Positions 11,395 through 22,673 of a DNA stretch of 62,000 nt are shown in pieces. This DNA is from Adiantum capillus-veneris (taxonomy: Eukaryota > Streptophyta > Polypodiopsida > Polypodiales > Pteridaceae), in NCBI GenBank assembly GCA_014529385.2, contig CM043959.1:57826753-57888752 (forward strand). The letters are read 5' to 3'. The translations under genes and the position numbers were made by a program. The notes beneath the pieces were generated by a model, which saw only the letters and a list, made by a program, of their open reading frames with translations, was not told where the DNA came from and made no database searches. Position 1 is the stretch's first letter, and the number at the start of each line of letters is the position of its first letter.

Positions 11395-11625
11395 GGGCAT
11401 CGCTATGAACGTTGCTATATAAGGCTCTGCAGCGTTGCTATAAGCGCCGCTATAGATGGAACTCCAACGTCGCTATAGGCCTCGCTATATAGCGACGCTT
11501 ATAGAGATGCATATAGCGACTGTCATAACGACGCTTATAGCGACATCCCTGTATCGATGCTGGTAGCGACGCTCTTAGCGACGCCGGGGGTTATAAAAAC
11601 CCAGTGTATTTCCGTCGCTAAAAGC
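11395..11625 (+). promoter_or_regulatory. Right subterminal repeat cluster of CACTA
   Basis: At least ten copies of GCGTCGCTATA-type or TATAGCGACGC-type motifs occur in both orientations, such as CAACGTCGCTATAGGCC and ATATAGCGACGCTTATAG. They match the motif at the left end. In the En/Spm family these arrays are binding sites for the second transposon protein and are needed in cis for excision. Confidence 0.8.
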
Positions 11626-11640
11626 GTCACAAGAGCACAC

Positions 11641-11654
11641 AACCTCTTGTAGTG
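11641..11654 (+). repeat. Right terminal inverted repeat of CACTA
   Basis: ACCTCTTGTAGTG is the inverse of the left end. Target duplication TGT follows at 11655-11657. Confidence 0.93.
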
Positions 11655-14281
11655 TGTCTGCATCTTTGATGTTAATCTGAAAATCCTCATCACCACTCGG
11701 CTTTGCTGTGGACTGTGTCTCAAACTCAACAAATGAGACCGAGGGTATGTCTATTTGCAGCGGCTCCAAAGTGCCTGCCTCTTCTTGCATTTTTGGCTTT
11801 CCATCTCTGAGGAGTTGGTTAACTCTCTTGCGCTTTGCTATTTCCTTTAGGAGCTCTTCTTCTCTCTGAACCTGCATTAGTGCCAGGTCCCTGCGTTGTG
11901 ATTGCTCCAACTTTAACTCTAACTCAAGGTCTTTGTTTTTATTTTTTAGTGCCTTGTACACTTCGTCAGTCCCTTTGATCAAGGCCATAGGTGGATTTTC
12001 TCTTATTTGCCATAAGAAGATTGCCTGAGCATTTATCCGCTGTTCAAAGTATTGTAACGAGACATTTGCAACATCCAATTGCACTTGAATTTTTTGAGTT
12101 GACAGGTATGTCTTAAGAATTTTATTTGTCACTTCTGTCAGTTTCTCATATTTTGCTTTGTAGGCATTGGATAATTTGGTGAGAAAATCACCTAACTCCT
12201 CCATTTCTTTTTCCTATCTGTCTCTAGCTAGCTGATGCTATTCAGCTTCTACTTTCATCTCTTGCACCTGCCTCTGAAGATCGGTGATGATAGTCATCCT
12301 GTCTTCTAACTCTCCTTGGAGAGAATCAATCACCATCTCAAGCTCTTTGGCCTTTGTGTTGTGGTTTAGTGTTGCTGAACGGAGTCTCTCCGTCATGTCT
12401 TGCATCTGCCTTGCATATTCATTTACTTGTACTATTATCTCATCCTTTGAATGCCAATCCTCCTGTCGTGCCATAGCTGAGATGTGCCTGTAGCCTCATG
12501 TGTGTCTTTCTGCTACATCGTAGCTGTTGGTTCTTCTTGTGTGGATGTAGAGGGTTGGTCTTTTGTTTCTTCATCCTGAGACCTTGTTGCCTTAGTAGTT
12601 TTTGGCTGAGTGGAAGTAGTAGGTGATGGCCCAGACTGTGTAGTCTCTTCAAGTGAAGGGCTCACTTCCTTCTCTGGCCTTGGGTTCTTTCTCTTGTGTA
12701 GTGGTAGCCTTTGGTTCCGGGTCGACTTCTTTATCAGCCTCTTGTGCAGATTCACTTTGCCTTTTTCTCTTCAGGATTTTGAGTAGCTTCAACGGCTTCC
12801 TCTTGTTCAGGCTCTATTTCTTTCTCTTTTTGCTTCTCATGATGATCAACCTCTTGTACAGATCCTGTTTCTTTGTTGGACTCAGATTCATTGGTTGTCT
12901 CTTTCTCAGGTGATGGTGGTGGGCTTGGCATGGGATGATCCTGTTGTTCTGTAGGCGGTGAGGTGGGTTTGGGAGATTCATAACCTTGTTCTTGTGCTTC
13001 TTCTCTAGCCGTATCCTTCACTTGTCTGTGTTCTTCCACCTCTTTGGCTTTCCTAGCTGCTTCTTTTGCTTCCTTCAGCTTGAGGGCTTTAGCTTCTTGG
13101 TACATTTTTTCCAAACGCTATGTCGGATCTTCAGCTTCTTTTCTTGTATGATGTTTCGTCCTTGAGCCTTTAAGTTTAGTAGGCACCCATTTCTCTGGGT
13201 CCTTCCCTTGTGCTTGTGTGCTACCCTAGTAGGCCTGTTTCTCTCTTTCAAGGCAAGCTTGTTTTTGGGCTGGCTCTTCTTGGTGGGTAGCCACAAATTT
13301 TCTTTTCATTTCTTCTCTACGAGCCCTCTTTTCCTCGTTGTCAAAGATCTCGTTGATGTGCCTTTCCGGCGAGCTGTTAGCTGATTCTTCATTGGATTTA
13401 TACGATCTCTTTTCTGACCTTGTAGCTCTTGGAGAGGGTTGTGCTGCCAATATCCATGTATTTTGATCAGGAGGAGGTGGTAAATTTTCAACCATACCAA
13501 TGGAATGGTATTCTATCCTCATCAAGACTTTTGGCGTACCCAAGTAAGTGATTTTGCCTTCTTTCTTGGTGCCCTTCAAGGTAGTCAAGACATACTGTGC
13601 ATGGTCCACTGATTGCCTGGTAGTTAACTTTAGAACTTGGGTAAATGTAGTGGCAACCGCGTGATTTGGTGTGGTGTACCTTGGTGGCCTTTTTGCCAAG
13701 AAATGGAAGTGCTGGTGGTACAAGTGGGCTGGCTCTTCCACTTGTTTGTGAATTAAATCGGCAAAGATGGCCGCGGCTGTCTCTTTGGTAAAGTTTCCGG
13801 CTGTTTTCCTGTCCCCTTGCTTGCATGGTCATTCCTTCTGTGGGCAGTCTGAGTGCCTCTGCCACTATATATTTAGCTATCACTACTTCGACCTTGTTCC
13901 CTTGGGGGTCAGTGATCTGTGCAGTTCCATCTTGTTTAATGGTGGATAAAAGCTCGTAAGCTTTCTGAAAATCCACTCCGCAAGGCTCCTGTTCGTAGAA
14001 ATTCCTGAGTCCCAGCCTGTGGTTAGCTTGTTTGGTCTCTAGCTTGGCGGCAACATCATATACTTCTTTGGGTAGGATTTGCAACTCCACTTGATGTCTG
14101 TCTTCACTCTTCAATGTGCCGGCGAAGATTGTAGTGTGATGCTCTTCTAGCTGCTCTTTGGAGAGGTATGATTCCTTGGCTGCTTTGACTGACTCGGGGT
14201 CTAGTTGATAAGCGGGAAATCCCTGCAATTTCTCCTTTTGGTTGAGCTTCTTTTTGGCCCTCTCTGCTGCTTGCATGGCTT
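11655..14281 (-). pseudogene. Coiled-coil ORF of element A in env-like position, N-terminal and middle parts
   Basis: The exon starts at 14281 right after a splice acceptor (TTCACTTAACAG), with an ATG at 14276, 6 nt into the exon. In order the protein has: a basic helical start (about 14276-14180); a globular region of about 250 residues (14180-13480) with EVVIAKYIVAEALRLP and a Tyr/His-rich stretch; a Lys/Glu/Pro/Ser-rich region (13480-12500); then long heptad-type coiled coils (12474-12238 and 12204-11660). Frame changes near 13730, 13250, 12750 and 12480 and a stop near 12205 show decay. The C-terminal part continues beyond the CACTA insertion at 2039-1681. It lies behind integrase on the same strand, where Athila-like elements carry an env-like ORF. 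No signal peptide or membrane segment was seen. The globular region loosely recalls 'putative plant transposon protein' domains, but this is weak. Function unknown. Confidence 0.6.
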
Positions 14282-17081
14282 CTGTTAAGTGAATAGAGTG
14301 CAAAGTTAATAGATTTGTCAAAATTTTCTCTGAAATATCCTTTAAGTTAAAATGCTGACAATTTTGGTACAATGTGCTTCAAATCAATTTTTGAACAAGC
14401 ATAGATGCATAAAAACATGCAAGGAACAAAACTGTAAAGTCAAAACAAATATTTGCAACCAAAGTAAATAATCGCGATTATTTACAGCTGAGAAAAATTT
14501 TCAACTTTCTGCAAACTTGGCTTCATAGGCTTGAATTATATACCAAATACATGCTCTGAGTGAAATATGGGCTCATTTGGATGCATAGGGTGAAAATATT
14601 ACCAGATTTTGGCTTTAGGTCTTTGAAACAGTAGATATAAAGGAAATTTGAGATTTTGAGCTCCAAATTGATTCAAAATTGGCTAGTGGGCTCAACTCAT
14701 CATGTACTTTGGATGTATGATGGCAAAATATCCAAACTTCCCAATTTTGGCTAGAAAGTAAATAATCGCGGTTATTAACTTTTCTTCTAGAATTGATATT
14801 TTTTGGTACAAAATGGTTCTAGGCATTGTATAGACCATGCATATGAGATATAAGGTGATTTGGATCAAGAAATGTGGTCCAAAACCAAGAAATTGTCTTG
14901 TAAAGACTTCTTTGCATTTTTTGGCAATTTTCCAAGTAATGGGTGGTCATTTTGGCTCATACCTGATTTTTGGCATGTAATAGGTGTGTACACATGATAG
15001 GTGTGTACACATGATAGGTGAGGAGATGTGACAATTTACAAGAAAAAATGATGCAAAGTTAAATAATCACGATTATTTACAACAGGGACATATTCTTTGC
15101 AAAATTTATAAATTTTGACCTAGACATATTCCATACACCTAAAACAAGTCCTAAATTGAATTTGGTCATGCCGGCATCACTTTGTGCTTTGTCGACTCTG
15201 AAATCACCATTTTTTGTGATTACACTGCCTGTTGGGTTGGTCGGTCAACTTTGAGGCTTTGGACTTGTCCGCAACATAGTTGTGAAGCAATCTGTCCGAT
15301 TCTGGCTCATTTGGAGTCAGTTTGACCCCGTATGTCGAATTTGACGCTTTGTAACCTTTGAGCCGTTTTTTGCTTTTCTAGGGCTTTGCTTGATGGATTT
15401 CACCAAACCAATCATATACATTGTATATGGACCTCATAAGCAAGCCATCTGTAGAGTCAGATCGAAATTATGGCATTTGTCAAACACCTAGCTTTTCTAC
15501 CGGGGACCCCCTCGACCCCTGCCGAATGTTCAACTAATGATATAGAAAGGTTCTATTATGTTAGTGCATGCTATGGTTCAAATCCCATCTGATTTGGTCG
15601 AGCAGGCAGGTTGCTATGGTCAGTTTTTGGTCGTAGGTCTTTGTGCACTGCTGGGTTTCTAGGGTTTTTTCTAGGGCTTTAGACTAGCTATCGGCCGTAC
15701 AAAATGGATCATTGACGAGTAAAGAACTTATCCCTCATGTCTCATGTGAAATGGCACTGAAAATGGTCAACTATGGGCTCTAGAAAAGTCGCGCAAAAGA
15801 GGCCGAAATCTCTCTCTGCAAAGGCTGCAAGTGGAAATGACGTGGTTTTAACCTACCTTGGATATCTATACCCGAACTTCCCGAACCAATTTTTCTCAAA
15901 TTTCCCCATTAATCCTACTAAGCCGTGAAATCTATGTTCGGCTCGAAAAATTTCCAGATTGGATTCCTGTAGCTCATTCTGCAAGAATTTTGCAAGAGTA
16001 GGCCTGGCAGCCTAATTCAGGCTTCTCGCTTCCATCTTCTGATTTCATTGAAAATTTTTGTGCTTGTCCGCCTTGTTTTTTTTATCACCATTGTGTCTTC
16101 TGTTTTCCCATCTGAGCTTCTCTGCTATTTATTATTAATTTTTGACCTGTTTATCTAAAAAATCAAAGAAAATAGCAAAATGCTCTAAAAAAGTCAAGTG
16201 AAAATCCAATAATTAAGAGAATCCATTGAAAAACATAATTTTATTGTTTTCTGTTGGATTTTTCTATTTTTAAGCCTCATTATCAATAAAAATGATGAAA
16301 AATACCCAAAAAAGGACTATTTTTTATTATTTTTTGATAGTATATACACTATTTACACCCATCGGAAGATATTATCAATGAATTTTCCCTTGATGATGAA
16401 TTATAAGGGCATTATTAGGTAATTTTGAAAAAAATCACATGTTAAAATCGAACTTTTTTCTCCCTCTTCAAACCTTGCCCTTAATTACTTAGTACACAAG
16501 CAGAGCTGGGTCTTGAGCAAGAGCTGGGTCTTGAGCAAGAGCTGGGTCTTGAGTAATTAACTCAAGGGTTTCCACTGTCGAGAACATCTTGTAGCTTGTG
16601 TGCTCTCTATTTAATTGTACCATCAGGATGCTTCAGCACACTGATTTCTTAAGCTATTGGTAGCCCTTTTGACTGTTGCCGAGCTTTTTCTCACCATTGG
16701 TATCTTGGTGCTGCATGGTGTGGTGGAGTCTTTTGAGACTTAACTCGCCATTGCTTGATTGGTTTTACAATTTTTGGAGAAGATAAGTGCTTCTTTTTCT
16801 TCCAAACCATTTCCATGTTAGGTTCCTTACTCGGAGATGCTCGTCTCTGTGTTTTAACCCTTGGAATCCCCTTTTGTTTTATCGGGTGAAGTTTTAGGCA
16901 CCCAGATCTGAATCAGTTTATCCTTAAGCTGTGCTTTTGGTACCCAAATTTTTCTGAGTCCTTGCATGCTACTTGTAGCATTTGATTGTCGAGGGGATGG
17001 AGAAAATTAACTACTTCGTGGTTTGGTCTGCTGATTGTTTCTTTTCCATTCCTCCTTGCTTGGTGCAATTGGAACAATGAG
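14282..17081 (-). other. Intron-like spacer of element A between pol and the coiled-coil exon
   Basis: This 2.8-kb stretch contains no credible ORF. It ends (minus strand) in a splice acceptor at 14283-14282 with a branch-point-like CTATTAAC upstream. The part nearest the exon holds three spaced palindromes (14464-15079). A short direct repeat (GAGCTGGGTCTTGAGCAA, three times) lies at 16503-16552. The rest is unassigned AT-rich sequence. Confidence 0.5.
14464..15079. repeat. Palindrome array 1 (three sites, ~295-300 bp apart)
   Basis: Palindromes of 20-22 bp with half-site GTAAATAATCG/A occur at 14464-14485 (perfect), 14758-14779 (imperfect) and 15060-15079. Their centres are about 294 and 301 bp apart. 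The sequence between them is only loosely similar from unit to unit, while the palindromes are nearly unchanged. The same palindrome family recurs at 50497-51084. Confidence 0.8.
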
Positions 17082-17903
17082 TTACCCTCCTTTAGATGAT
17101 AGCTTTATGTGATTTGTATCCCAATCTGGTACTGCTTTGTATATTCGCATCCAGGGAATTCCAAGAATCATCGTCTCATTCATGTGTTCATCTGGTAAGC
17201 ATACAAACTGATGAGGACATGAACATCCATGTACTATCACGTTCAACTTGACCACTCCCAATGTTGGAGTTGGGTTCTTGTTGCATCCTTTGATTGTCGT
17301 TATTACTGCTATCAATGCTTGACTTGTTTCCCTTTTGTACGTGGAATACCTTACTGCATTTACTATAGCTCCTGTGTCGACCAAAGCATTAGTGCTATGA
17401 TTGTTGAGCTGTACTTTGATGCGCAGGTCCATTCCGTCTAACCAGTCATCATTTGTTGAAACTGCATCCTTAGGTAATTCCCATTGTCGATCATCTATTT
17501 CCACAATGTTGATGGAAATCGGTATCTTTTGATTCTTGAGAGCAGCTTTCCGCTTGAGTACCTGAAGTCTAGCTTCCTCTTGGGCTTCATCATTAACCTG
17601 CTTTCGTTTGATCTTTCTTTGCTTGACTCCATGCATTCTTTCTAGCAATTCATTGGTTAGTGGCAAATTGTATTTCTTTAAACGATATCCACTAATCCAA
17701 TTAGCCATCAGTTCACCATCTAGGGTGGACAATTTTACTGCTCCACTTGGAGATACATCTTCAATGATAAACGGTCCATTTTCCTTTTTCTTAAACTTGG
17801 CAATGTGTTGCTTAAGGGAATAGATTAAAACTAAGTCCCCTTTCTTGAAGATTTTTGTGATTAAGGAATCAAAAAAACTGTTTTTGTTTTCTCTTTTGTG
17901 CAT
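17082..17903 (-). CDS. Integrase C-terminus fused to a second aspartic-protease-like domain (element A)
   Basis: The ORF is 273 codons. Residues 20-80 are a GPY/F-type integrase C-terminal module (KKGDLVLIYSLKQH; NGPFIIEDVSPSGAVKL; YRLKKYN). A basic linker of ~50 residues follows. Residues 158-260 then look like a retropepsin: catalytic ALVDTGAIVNAV at about 174-185 and flap-distal hydrophobic-hydrophobic-Gly motif MILGIPWM at about 245-252. A separate protease-like domain already lies before integrase in this element (PR1, about 18.8-19.2 kb), so this is a second one. In ordinary Ty3 elements protease comes only before RT. The ORF has no stop inside these two domains, unlike much of element A. 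Its first ATG is probably not the true start, since the frame should join integrase upstream. Product and role of PR2 are unknown. Confidence 0.72.
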   Translation of the reverse strand: MHKRENKNSFFDSLITKIFKKGDLVLIYSLKQHIAKFKKKENGPFIIEDVSPSGAVKLSTLDGELMANWISGYRLKKYNLPLTNELLERMHGVKQRKIKRKQVNDEAQEEARLQVLKRKAALKNQKIPISINIVEIDDRQWELPKDAVSTNDDWLDGMDLRIKVQLNNHSTNALVDTGAIVNAVRYSTYKRETSQALIAVITTIKGCNKNPTPTLGVVKLNVIVHGCSCPHQFVCLPDEHMNETMILGIPWMRIYKAVPDWDTNHIKLSSKGG

Positions 17904-18128
17904 ATATGTGAGCTACAACAGTTAGCCTTTGCTCATCTGGCTTTTCCAAATCTTCAAGTCTTTCTGACAATTCATGTCCAGTCCACTCAAGATTCTGTGC
18001 TACCTTAATGTTGGCAATAGAAATTCTATTGGAAGTATGGCATCAAGACAGTAAAGAAGGTTAAAGGGTGTAGCATTTATAAGCTATTTTGAATGAAACT
18101 CGATAAGGCCATAGAGAAGCATGGAGAT

Positions 18129-18745
18129 TCATTCCCAGTCCATCCTTCCTAAACTAACCACTTTAGTCAGCACTGAGCTAAGAATTTTATTTGTATGCTC
18201 AGCTTGTTCGTTTGCTTGTGGGTGATAGGGAGCTGATTTTTTATGGATGACCATAAACTCATTAAGCAAATACTTGATTACCTCATTTAGGAAATGAATT
18301 CCCCGATCACTGACAATCTCTATTGGCAGTCCATATCTCGTGAATTCATACTCATATAAGAATGCAGCAGTGGTTCTGGCATCATTCTTTTGAGTTGCTT
18401 TAGCCTCGGCCCACTTGGTCAAATATTCCGTAGCTACAATGATATATTGAGGTTGGGGTCTACAAACAGGTGGCTGTATCGGTCCAACAAAATCTATACC
18501 CCATTTTGCGAAAGCTCTAGCCCCCATCATTGGTCTCAAGGGCATGCTATCTACTCGTGTTGGCATTTTTGTTCATTGACAAGCATCACACCTTCAAACA
18601 TATTCGTTGGCATCTGCACAAAGTGTTGGCCACCATATGCCTGCCGATTGCTCTTACTGTGATCTCAATAGAAAAGTGACCTCCAGCTAATCAAGCATGT
18701 GCTTGTTCTATAATCGGAATTGGGAGTTTAGTTTCATCCAAAGAG
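18129..18745 (-). pseudogene. Integrase zinc-binding and catalytic core (element A)
   Basis: An HHCC-like zinc-binding segment (AGGHFSIEITVRAI, later RCDACQ, one stop just after RCDACQ's neighbour region) leads into a catalytic core from 18566: WGIDFVGPI with the first Asp, VATEYLTKWAEAKATQKND, IVSDRGIHFLNE with the second Asp, and ANEQAEHTNK with the Glu. This is a Ty3-type D,D-E integrase, closest in feel to the Athila/Tat group. Stops near 18725 and 18585 and the break after MDWE (18129) show decay. The C-terminal module follows at 17903 after about 225 bp of damaged sequence. Confidence 0.8.
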
Positions 18746-18779
18746 ACTAAATCAAACTCTTGGATGGGTGTTTTCAAGA

Positions 18780-19240
18780 CATCTCTATAAGTGTGATCTT
18801 TTAGATTGACTCGTGTTATAGATCCCACTTGCTTCAAGTACTAAAAATTGTTTCCCCAATCTTGGATAAGTTGTACTTGTTGCATGAAAGGTCTTCCCAA
18901 TATGATTTCATAGTTGAGTTTTTTCCCAAATTCTACTATGGCAAAAGTGTGTTGATATTCAATTCCACAGGCTGGCTGGCTGTCCCCAGGATTCCCATAT
19001 TGCTTTAGTGGCTATGGCTATGCCATCACCACTATCCAGTATCTCCATGGTTTCAATGTCATTATATTTCATTGGGAGGGTGGTGTTTCCTTCTTCCCCT
19101 TCATAATATTCTCCGACTTTGTTCATGGGATCAGACCAAATCTCTTTGTTGTCCATTTCATTTTTCAAATTTCTCATTTTTTTTGAGATTAACCCAGTTA
19201 TCCCCACCTTCTCTAGGGTTTTTCGTAAATCATTCCACAA
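18780..19240 (-). pseudogene. First protease domain (PR1) of element A
   Basis: The frame from 19240 contains ETMEILDSGDGIAIATKAI, a retropepsin-like active site with DSG in place of DTG, and ends near 18959. About 20 codons further on lies NYEIILGRPFMQQ, the second conserved motif of retropepsins. An in-frame stop follows (GNNF, then stop). Immediately downstream, with only about 150-200 bp between, the integrase zinc-binding domain begins. RT and RNase H, which should lie here and need about 2 kb, are absent. Confidence 0.65.
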
Positions 19241-19838
19241 GTATGGTCTAAGTTTTTATACTTCTCCCAAGGTAAGAGTGCATTGAATGGGTGTAGACAT
19301 GATTGAATGAATGTTGTCTACTTCTATGGTCTATTCAACTCTTTTTACTTGAGTGGTCTTATACACGATAGATTCATCTTCGTTATCTCCCAAATAAGAA
19401 GGTAATGTTTTCAAGGTCAATGATTTTGACATTCCTGAAGCTTCCAATCCGCAATCCAGGTACAAGGATTGTACATCCATGTTCTTATCAGACGGTAGGT
19501 TATCCAACCATACTTACTCTATAGGAGATGACTTTAGAGTTAGGCTCCCATCATTGATCTCTCTCACTTTTTTCCATAAGTGTCCTGGCCAGTCTTCCTC
19601 TACGAATGGAATTCCGTCTAAGGCATCTTTGCTGTCAGGCACTATAAGCTCTGGTTCGTTTGGTTCAAGATGGGGTTCTGCCACCACATCAGATTTTTCT
19701 CTCTCGTTTCTTTTACCACAAGCTCCTCAGGTTTTGCAATACTTTCAAGCTTGGGTTTTTGTTTTTCCAACATTTCCTGCGTGATTCTTACCAAATCTTG
19801 ATAAGCTTCCAGCTTTGCTGCTTCCATGTCTGGAGAGG
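19241..19838 (-). pseudogene. Gag-protease linker region of element A
   Basis: The open stretch from 19838 down to 19642 encodes a charged helix (MEAAKLEAYQDLVRITQEML; KPKLESIAKPEELV). Further acidic, Asp/Glu-rich frames lead to PR1. It continues element A across the 14.5-kb insertion of chromovirus B, with the reading frame shifted by one across the junction. No catalytic motif is present. Confidence 0.5.
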
Positions 19839-19843
19839 ATAGT
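19839..19843. repeat. Target-site duplication of element B (left)
   Basis: ATAGT precedes the left LTR. The same five bases follow the right LTR at 34387-34391. Confidence 0.93.
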
Positions 19844-20517
19844 TGTGAGGTCCCCACCCCGTCGTCACAACAACGGGTCTGATGGTAAACCTGGTGGCCA
19901 CTAGATCTATAGCGGAAGGAAACAAGGTGGTCTGGGTTCATTTAGCGGACGATCTCTCATCACAAAGTGAATTGAGTTTGAGCCTACTAGCAAGGAGATC
20001 TAGCTCCACCTCACAGGGGAAGCGTGATTTAACCTATGTAGCGATCCTAAGACCCACCTTCCAAGAGGAGAGAAACCTCGAGTGCCTTTTTCCCCATGTT
20101 TCAGAGGCACGTACTCTCCAGATTTCACCGCTCTAGGGGCAATGAGTATTACTAATATCGAAGTAAGCACTATGGGGACAGAGAGTTCCCGACCAATCGG
20201 GACCACCCACCTCGTAGGCATTGGCAACCTGAGCCAAGCCCCCACTTTCCACCCCCACACTCACACTTCTTTGTGTGACCTAATTACTACCACAAAGGTT
20301 GTTCAACATAAAGATTCCTTGTTTAATTCCGAATCACGTTGTTCGTTAATACAGCCCTTCAACCAGTATTGCAAACAACACCAAGACAGAATTCTAGTAA
20401 AAATTCTACTCAAACTTATTCATAGAAGTTCCAATGTTCTGGAGGTACAACATCCCCCCTCCAACGAGAGTTCACTCCTCCCATTGTCGCCTAGCTACCC
20501 ATACAACTAGGTATGTC

Positions 20518-20640
20518 CACCTCATAGAAAGCACGTCATGGACACTCCCACCGCATAGAAAGCAAGACGTGGGTTCCCACCGCATAGAAAGCAAGTCGTG
20601 GGTATCCACCGCATAGAAAGCAAGTCGTGGATTCAAGAGC
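20518..20640. repeat. ~29-bp minisatellite in LTR B (left copy)
   Basis: Four copies built on CATAGAAAGCAAGTCGTGG start at about 20523, 20554, 20583 and 20612. The same array lies at about 32280-32402 in the right LTR. Confidence 0.85.
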
Positions 20641-21928
20641 CCTTAACGAGGAACTCTGCCCCTTGTGATCAGTAGGGGGGTCAGGACTGATTCAACATTG
20701 GAATTAGAATGAACATGTCGAGCTAAATTTTCCCTAGCAGACATTCTTTCCTATTGCAAACAGCATACCCATCAAACATTACCTTGCTACTTTAGAACTT
20801 AATGTACAATGATTTCAATGCCGAGGTTTCCGTCGGATTTCTCCAACATGTTTGGGGATATGAGCATTCCTAACTAGCGTATGCAATGTTAATTTAAAAA
20901 AATTGAATAAAAATATAATCTACCTCTTCCACTTCATCATTGATGGCCCGTGAGATGGCCGGTATTTGTTCCTCCATAGGAGCTTTCCCCTTTTCGTTGA
21001 CATTACTCGTTCCTGCCTCGCGATCGTGGGCACCACCGAAGCACGTCCTCTTAACCGGGGCCATTTCTCACTACTTTAAATGATTAGCTTGGAGAAAGAG
21101 CTAAGGTTCGCAAGCATCATAACAGTCCAATGGGTAGATTAGTGACATCAATTAACTTCTCCTATACGAGAGATCTAGATTTCTTTCATAAAGCAATCAT
21201 TAAGGATGACACATAATCCTATGGGAACCGGCTCTAAGATAATTATTCGGCTTACATGATTAAGAATAATTAGGATTTCACAATTGAAATTACCAGAGAA
21301 TTGAATTAAGTATGATTAAACTATTTCCTAGCAAATAGGCGATGCAGATTTACCTTAGGTATATGTGTGAGAAAAACCAATTCTTAGAGTCTTAATGACA
21401 GATTAGTTCCTCCTTAATTACATCTTAATGCATAAGAGAATGAATTTAATTAAGCTTCATTGTTAATGAGTGATTAAAAGAGTGATTCTCTTCAATCTAC
21501 ACAATTACTAGCTTACCGATTAATTACTATGCTACCTAGAGAGAGGAAATTCTGATAATTATGTTCTAATCATTAATCGAGAGTAATGAATGGCTGATAA
21601 TTCAGCTATGGAATGATGATTACATAATAGAATATGGATAAGGAGAATTTAGAGAGTAATCATAGAGAATTACGACTAGGAATAAGCATAATAGACGAGA
21701 AATTTAGATGGTAATGAAAAAGGATTTGCAGAAAGCATTAATTAAACCGTGGTTACCGTGATTAAGGGCTCATAATCCTCTCGATTCTCTGATCTAATCG
21801 AGCTTCTTGAGGCGAGAATTCGACAACACCTCCCTCCTTGCTTCTCCTTCAAAAGGTGTGTGTTCCGGTAGCACCTTCCCAGAGTGTGTGTAGGTGTGTG
21901 AGTGTGTGCACTGTGTGTGTGTGTGAGC

Positions 21929-21930
<2 letters not shown>

Positions 21931-21974
<44 letters not shown>
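21931..21974. repeat. (TG)n microsatellite in LTR B (left)
   Basis: About 22 TG units, longer than in the right LTR (about 15 units). This is a length difference gained since insertion. Confidence 0.95.
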
Positions 21975-21976
<2 letters not shown>

Positions 21977-21978
21977 GT

Positions 21979-21988
21979 CTTTAAATAG
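21979..21988 (-). promoter_or_regulatory. TATA-like box of LTR B (left copy)
   Basis: CTATTTAAAG on the minus strand lies just before the CA/GT microsatellite. The same site is at 33727-33736 in the 5' LTR, where it would drive the element. Inferred from sequence. Confidence 0.4.
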
Positions 21989-22642
21989 GCCTCCTCAAGC
22001 TGAAAATCGATCTAGGTTGCTAAATGCATCTGGGAGCTTCTCGAGTTAAGCATGCATGGCAAGTCCAGTTCCCTGCCCACCAAGTGTCAGGTTGGCTTGG
22101 TTAACTGGTCATGAGACTGAGCTGCTGGCTTGGAAACTCTCCCAGGACTCCCACAAAGCAAGAGGGCGCCCCCTAGCTGCTAAAGCTGATTTGGAGTGGG
22201 CTGGAACCTGTTCCCACACAGTCCTGGGCCCCTGGTACCTCCCCGGGCAATTTTGAGAAAATTTGATTCTAGGCTAAAAGTGGTCATACGAGTCGGATTT
22301 TGATGCCAAAAATTGCTATAGCAAGCTCTAACTAAGGCGTACTGGACCGAGTACCTGCCATATTTAGCAGCCCTCGGGGTCCGAAAATGCATTTTTTTGA
22401 AATTCGGGATACGGGTGCAGTTTTTCGAGACGATCAAAACTGGACGGGTCGGGTGACCAAAAACTTACTATTTTGGGAATTTTTTTACAAAAATTATTTT
22501 AATTCACATTTCAAAGCTTTAAAACATTCTAAACATCATGGCACTGACAGAATTTGGAAAAATGCTAAAAATAGTAACTTATTCCATTATGTTCATTTTA
22601 TGGTACAATGGTGCTCTTTTGATCGGGGTCAGAGACCTTACA

Positions 22643-22653
22643 ACCTCCCCAAC
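22643..22653 (-). other. Polypurine tract of element B
   Basis: On the minus strand TTGGGGAGG directly precedes TGTAAGG of the 3' LTR, the usual site for plus-strand DNA priming. Confidence 0.8.
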
Positions 22654-22673
22654 GTGAAAAATTTGAGATGTCC

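Larger units (their letters stand above)
19844..22642 (-). mobile_element. 3' LTR of element B
   Basis: 2799 bp, TG...CA ends in element orientation (TGTAAGGTCTCTGACC to GGGGACCTCACA). It contains a ~29-bp tandem repeat (20518-20640), a (TG)n tract and a TATA-like box. Plus-strand ORFs of 86-142 codons repeated in both LTRs are not conserved genes. Confidence 0.95.

Noticed and set aside
14464-15079. Regularly spaced palindromes as a CRISPR array
   Set aside because: Spacing is about 290 bp, spacers are alike, and the context is plant retroelements. This is not a CRISPR layout.
20082-20510. 142-codon plus-strand ORF in LTR B (also at 31844-32272)
   Set aside because: It occurs in both LTRs because they are copies, runs against the element, and has no domain.
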